Shown: piece after piece, positions 60,619 to 64,000 of the stretch | How positions within the stretch are numbered: the first letter of the stretch is position 1 | How the letters are laid out: each line of letters opens with the position of its first letter | Assembly: GCA_900553885.1 (NCBI GenBank) | Contig: USFD01000001.1 | Span: 42,937 to 106,936 of the forward strand | Origin: an uncultured Ruminococcus sp. | GTDB taxonomy: Bacteria > Bacillota > Clostridia > Lachnospirales > Lachnospiraceae | Length of the DNA: 64,000 nt | Direction: 5' to 3' | The notes under the pieces: generated by a model | What the model was told of the DNA's origin: nothing | Database searches by the model: none | The model's input: the letters and a program-made list of their open reading frames with translations, nothing else | Translations under genes and position numbers: made by a program

Positions 60619-62769
60619 ATGGATATAAACCAGAAGCTGACAGAAGAACTTGGAGTAAAGCGGTGGCAGGTTGACGCCGCTGTAAAGCTGATTGATGAGG
60701 GAAACACGATCCCTTTTATTTCAAGATACCGGAAAGAGGCAACCGGCTCGCTGAATGATGAGCAGCTCAGAATGCTCCATGAACGTCTGTTATATCTGCG
60801 CAGTCTGGAGGAAAAAAAGGAACAGGTGCTTTCCAGCATTCAGGAACAGGGAAAGCTTACGGAGGAGTTAAAAGCCCAGATTCTGGCGGCCGAAGCACTG
60901 GTGACAGTGGAGGATCTGTATCGTCCCTACCGGCCCAAGAGACGGACCCGGGCGACGATTGCCAAAGAGAAAGGTCTGGAGCCGCTGGCTGCGCTGATCT
61001 GGCTGCAGAAGACGGAAGAACCTCTGGAAAGTGCTGCCCTTCCATATATTTCCGAAGAAAAAGGCGTAGCGACAGCAGAGGATGCCATTGCAGGGGCACA
61101 GGATATCATAGCGGAGTCCATATCAGATAATGCGGATTACCGGACCTGGATCCGCCGGATCACAATGAAGAAAGGGAAGGTTGTATCCGCCGCAAAAGAC
61201 CCGGATGCGGAGTCTGTATACGAGATGTATTACGACTTTGAAGAACCGGTGTCAAAACTGGCCGGACACAGGGTGCTGGCGCTTAACCGGGGAGAAAAGG
61301 AAAAGGTTCTGACCGTAAAGGTGGAAGCGCCGGAGGAAGAGATCATAGCCTGGCTGGAGAGAAAGTCGCTCCGCGGAGAGAATCCTTTTACGGCTCCGGT
61401 GATAAAAGAAGCGGTAAAGGACAGCTATCGCAGATTGATCGCCCCGGCAATTGAGCGGGAGATACGCAGCGACCTGACTGAGAAAGCGGAGGACGGCGCT
61501 ATCCGGGTATTCGGGAAAAATCTGCAGCAGCTTCTGATGCAGCCTCCCATTGCGGGAAAAGTCGTTCTGGGATGGGATCCTGCCTTCCGTACCGGGTGCA
61601 AGCTAGCGGTAGTAGATGAAACGGGAAAAGTGCTGGGAACGACCGTGATCTATCCCACAGCGCCTACCACGCCAAAGAAGATCCAGGCAAGCAAGGATCT
61701 TCTGAAAAAGATCATACCGAAGTACCACATCTCCCTGATTTCTCTCGGAAACGGAACCGCATCCAGGGAGTCGGAACAGTTTATTGTGGAACTTCTGAAA
61801 GAAATACCGGAAAAGGTACAGTATGTGATTGTCAATGAAGCGGGGGCGTCCGTTTATTCTGCCAGTAAACTTGCCAGTGAGGAATTCCCGAAGTTTGATG
61901 TGGGACAGAGAAGCGCCGCCTCTATTGCCAGACGGCTTCAGGATCCTCTGGCCGAGCTGGTAAAAATTGATCCCAAGTCGATCGGTGTGGGACAGTACCA
62001 GCATGATATGAATCAGAAGAAGCTGAGCGAGTCTCTTACCGGTGTGGTGGAAGACTGTGTGAATAAAGTGGGCGTGGATCTGAACACAGCCTCTGCGCCT
62101 CTTCTTTCCTATATTTCGGGCATCAGCAGCACGATTGCAAAAAATATTGTGGCATACCGGGAGGAGAACGGCCGGTTCAAAGACCGCAGGGAGCTGCTGA
62201 AGGTACCGAAACTTGGACCGAAAGCGTTTGAACAGTGCGCCGGATTTATGCGGATTCAGGACGGAGCAAATCCTCTGGATGCCACAGGCGTCCATCCGGA
62301 GTCCTATAAAGCAGCCGGGCAGCTGCTGAAAAAGCAGGGATTTACGCCGGAGGATGTCAGAGAGCATCATCTTGCCGGTCTGTCCATGACCGTCCGGGAT
62401 TACAGAAAGACGGCGGAAGAGCTGGGAATCGGCGAGATTACTCTGCGGGATATTGTGAAAGAACTGGAGAAACCGGGCAGAGACCCCAGAGATGAGATGC
62501 CCAGGCCGATACTCCGCACGGACGTGCTGGATATGAAAGACCTTAAAGAAGGTATGGTACTCAAGGGAACGGTAAGAAATGTGATTGATTTCGGCGCGTT
62601 TGTGGATATCGGCGTCCATCAGGACGGACTGGTGCATATCTCCCAGATGACGGAGAAATATATCCGGCATCCTCTGGAAGTGGTAAGTGTAGGCGATATC
62701 GTGGATGTTAAGGTCTTAAGCGTGGACCTGAAGAAAAAGAGAATCCAGCTTACTATGAAAGGAATATAA
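60619..62769 (+). CDS. tex: Tex-family RNA-binding protein
   Basis: 716 residues, normal length. The N-terminal HTH-like core (VKRWQVDAAVKLIDEGNTIP, FISRYRKEATGSLNDEQLR), the YqgF RNase H-like domain (VLGWDPAFRTGCKLAVVDET), the HhH region (NIVAYREENGRFKDRRELLK, VPKLGPKAFEQCAGFMRI) and the C-terminal S1 domain (EGMVLKGTVRNVIDFGAFVD, IGVHQDGLVHISQMTEKYI) are in order. Tex (the bacterial relative of Spt6) binds RNA and affects transcription. The gene is single, with AGAGGAACA before the ATG. Confidence 0.94.
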   Translation: MDINQKLTEELGVKRWQVDAAVKLIDEGNTIPFISRYRKEATGSLNDEQLRMLHERLLYLRSLEEKKEQVLSSIQEQGKLTEELKAQILAAEALVTVEDLYRPYRPKRRTRATIAKEKGLEPLAALIWLQKTEEPLESAALPYISEEKGVATAEDAIAGAQDIIAESISDNADYRTWIRRITMKKGKVVSAAKDPDAESVYEMYYDFEEPVSKLAGHRVLALNRGEKEKVLTVKVEAPEEEIIAWLERKSLRGENPFTAPVIKEAVKDSYRRLIAPAIEREIRSDLTEKAEDGAIRVFGKNLQQLLMQPPIAGKVVLGWDPAFRTGCKLAVVDETGKVLGTTVIYPTAPTTPKKIQASKDLLKKIIPKYHISLISLGNGTASRESEQFIVELLKEIPEKVQYVIVNEAGASVYSASKLASEEFPKFDVGQRSAASIARRLQDPLAELVKIDPKSIGVGQYQHDMNQKKLSESLTGVVEDCVNKVGVDLNTASAPLLSYISGISSTIAKNIVAYREENGRFKDRRELLKVPKLGPKAFEQCAGFMRIQDGANPLDATGVHPESYKAAGQLLKKQGFTPEDVREHHLAGLSMTVRDYRKTAEELGIGEITLRDIVKELEKPGRDPRDEMPRPILRTDVLDMKDLKEGMVLKGTVRNVIDFGAFVDIGVHQDGLVHISQMTEKYIRHPLEVVSVGDIVDVKVLSVDLKKKRIQLTMKGI

Positions 62770-62849
62770 GAGGAAAGGACGGATGAATGTCAACAGCCGA
62801 TATCAAAAATTAATAATAATTAAATAATTGATAGAGGTTTCTTAAAGAA

Positions 62850-62864
62850 GAGGTGCTATAATCT
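62850..62864 (+). promoter_or_regulatory. Extended -10 promoter of the deacetylase gene
   Basis: AGGTGCTATAATCTG: TG one base before TATAAT. No good -35. Leader of about 70 nt. Confidence 0.55.
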
Positions 62865-62935
62865 GTTGTATATCTAGGAGCAGATTATCAGCAGGTCTGC
62901 CGGTAAAAGGTGATACAAATGAGGAGGGGTTGAAG

Positions 62936-63835
62936 GTGCGGAGCCGGAGAGAGAAGGAAAACAGACGGAATGGCCTTATTCTGTGCGGACTTGTCTTTTT
63001 TGTTATCGTGGCGACAATTTTCTGTATGATTGTAAATGGACAGGAAGCGGCAAAAGAGCAGGCGCGGATCTCCGCGGAGAAAAAAGCGGAAGAAGCGGCG
63101 GAAAAGGCAAAACAGAAGGCAGAAGAAGAGAAAAAGAAGGCGGAAGAAGAACGGAAGAAGGCTTCTTCGGTTCAGCCGGGCGTCCCGATTGGCACGACGG
63201 CGGTAAATGATAATGAGAAGGTCGTTTATCTGACATTTGATGACGGTCCCTCTGAAAATACAGAAGAGATTCTTGAGATCCTGGATAAATACAATGCCAA
63301 GGCTACCTTTTTTATTACCGGTGAAGATAAAAATCACAGAGATCTGATCAAAAAAGCGTATGACGCGGGGCATACCATTGGTCTTCATACATATTCTCAT
63401 AAATATTCGGAAGTCTATGCATCAGTGGATGCATATTTTAAGGATCTGGACAAAATCGGAAAGATAGCGGAGGAACAGCTCGGTTTTGTTCCCTGTTTCA
63501 TCCGGTTCCCGGGCGGATCGTCCAACGAGGTTTCCACGCAGTACTGCAAGGGAATTATGTCCAGGCTTGTGGATCTCGTCCAGGAGAAGGGTTATCAGTA
63601 TTACGACTGGAATCTTGACAGCGGCGACGGGGCAGGCAAGGGAAAGGAGGACCTGATCAGAAATTCCCAGACGGATCAGATGAATCATATTATGCTTCTG
63701 TGCCATGACGCCGGGGCGAAACATGAGACCGTGGAGGCGCTCCCTTCGATCATTGAATATTATCAGCAGAAGGGGTATGAATTCCGGGCAATTGACAGGG
63801 AAAGTTATGTGGTGCATCATAAAGTGAATAACTGA
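62936..63835 (+). CDS. Membrane-anchored polysaccharide deacetylase (peptidoglycan GlcNAc deacetylase type)
   Basis: About 299 residues from GTG 62936 (MRSRREKENRR), with GGAGG 8 nt upstream; the TTG two codons earlier is too close to the ribosome site. N-terminal anchor helix (LILCGLVFFVIVATIFCMIV), a Lys/Glu/Ala coiled stalk (KKAEEAAEKAKQKAEEEKKK), then the NodB domain: VYLTFDDGPSENTEEILEIL (catalytic Asp-Asp), GLHTYSHKYSEVY (metal His), RFPGGSSNEV and HIMLLCHDAG (last motif). Family 4 carbohydrate esterases modify peptidoglycan and give lysozyme resistance. Followed by a terminator. Confidence 0.9.
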   Translation: MRSRREKENRRNGLILCGLVFFVIVATIFCMIVNGQEAAKEQARISAEKKAEEAAEKAKQKAEEEKKKAEEERKKASSVQPGVPIGTTAVNDNEKVVYLTFDDGPSENTEEILEILDKYNAKATFFITGEDKNHRDLIKKAYDAGHTIGLHTYSHKYSEVYASVDAYFKDLDKIGKIAEEQLGFVPCFIRFPGGSSNEVSTQYCKGIMSRLVDLVQEKGYQYYDWNLDSGDGAGKGKEDLIRNSQTDQMNHIMLLCHDAGAKHETVEALPSIIEYYQQKGYEFRAIDRESYVVHHKVNN

Positions 63836-63915
63836 GAGGAACGGAGAGTTCAGACTGACTGTCCGGAGAATATCAGCTATTTTATGGATAAATTATACCC
63901 CAAAGTCATGGAAGC

Positions 63916-63949
63916 GGATGTTAGAGTAGTTTCTAACATCCTTATTTTT
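63916..63949 (+). terminator. Terminator after the deacetylase gene
   Basis: GGATGTTAGA and TCTAACATCC (63916-63925, 63932-63941), then TTATTTTTG. Confidence 0.85.
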
Positions 63950-63952
63950 GTA

Positions 63953-64000
63953 TGACGGGCATGCCGTCAGTCTGTGGTGAAAGTCCACAGGGGGCGTAGT
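63953..64000 (+). other. Structured sequence at the window edge, possible group II intron 5' end
   Basis: GACGGGCATGCCGTC then CTGTGGTGAAAGTCCACAG form two adjacent short hairpins, followed by GGGGCGTAGT. GGTGAAAGTCC next to paired arms resembles the 5' domain I of clostridial group II introns, and a location just after a terminator is usual for class C introns. The rest is outside the window. Confidence 0.35.

Overview
The window looks like chromosome of a low-to-mid-GC anaerobic Firmicute, most likely Lachnospiraceae (Blautia/Ruminococcus-like). The support is strong AGGAGG ribosome sites, GTG/TTG starts, a YesM/YesN two-component pair, a Ctc-type L25, a YtrA-type GntR-ABC operon, DnaE followed by PfkA, and remnants of clostridial insertion sequences. 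No species can be named from the sequence alone. No rRNA or CRISPR array was seen; one tRNA (Arg-ACG) is present.

Region 1 (1-21.2 kb) is accessory and visibly more AT-rich. A leftward operon encodes a type 4 BREX phage-defence system: XRE regulator, a 794-residue unrecognised protein, BrxP (PAPS-reductase-like), BrxC ATPase, PglZ, and BrxL cut by the window edge. The genes overlap or nearly touch, and each ribosome site lies in the end of the previous gene. BrxP carries a strong internal ribosome site in front of its C-terminal domain. To the right lies a scrapyard: a broken transposase, a broken AlbA/RecG-like ATP-binding gene, a YafQ toxin tail and an IS66 transposase fragment. Among these sit live accessory genes: a WYL regulator divergent from a 449-residue PolC-derived protein that has lost its catalytic aspartates, a RelE/Phd-type toxin-antitoxin pair, a DUF2971 protein and an Rpn-type nuclease with a GIEQGIKQ repeat.

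Region 2 (21.2-43.1 kb) is mostly core: VanZ, a YitT/YczE membrane protein, CbpA-type DnaJ, PgsA, L25/Ctc, a YfcC transporter with an M20 amidohydrolase, divergent from a YtcJ-like amidohydrolase and an ornithine-cyclodeaminase-like (TIGR00300) protein, aldose epimerase, a trigger-factor-like lipoprotein, cardiolipin synthase, DUF1934, MurI, PfkA, DnaE and an HPr-like protein.

Region 3 (43.1-54.3 kb) is an L-arabinofuranoside-type carbohydrate locus: YesM-like kinase, AraC-type response regulator, a three-gene sugar ABC importer and two tandem GH127 enzymes. Region 4 (54.4-64 kb) holds TrpS, tRNA-Arg, aldehyde dehydrogenase, a HAD phosphatase, a GntR-ABC operon whose regulator is frameshifted, Tex and a polysaccharide deacetylase.

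The most unusual signal is non-coding. Five very long intergenic hairpins (31.6-32.3, 43.2-43.4 and 46.3-46.9 kb) have different stem sequences but share an apical loop. Three of them also share an asymmetric internal loop exactly 15 base pairs (14 plus one mismatch in one copy) below the apex. Four form two copies of the same composite element, a class 2 hairpin, a spacer and a class 1 hairpin pointing apart, in opposite orientation. Mismatches in several stems become G-U pairs on one strand, the signature of a conserved folded RNA. I do not recognise this family.
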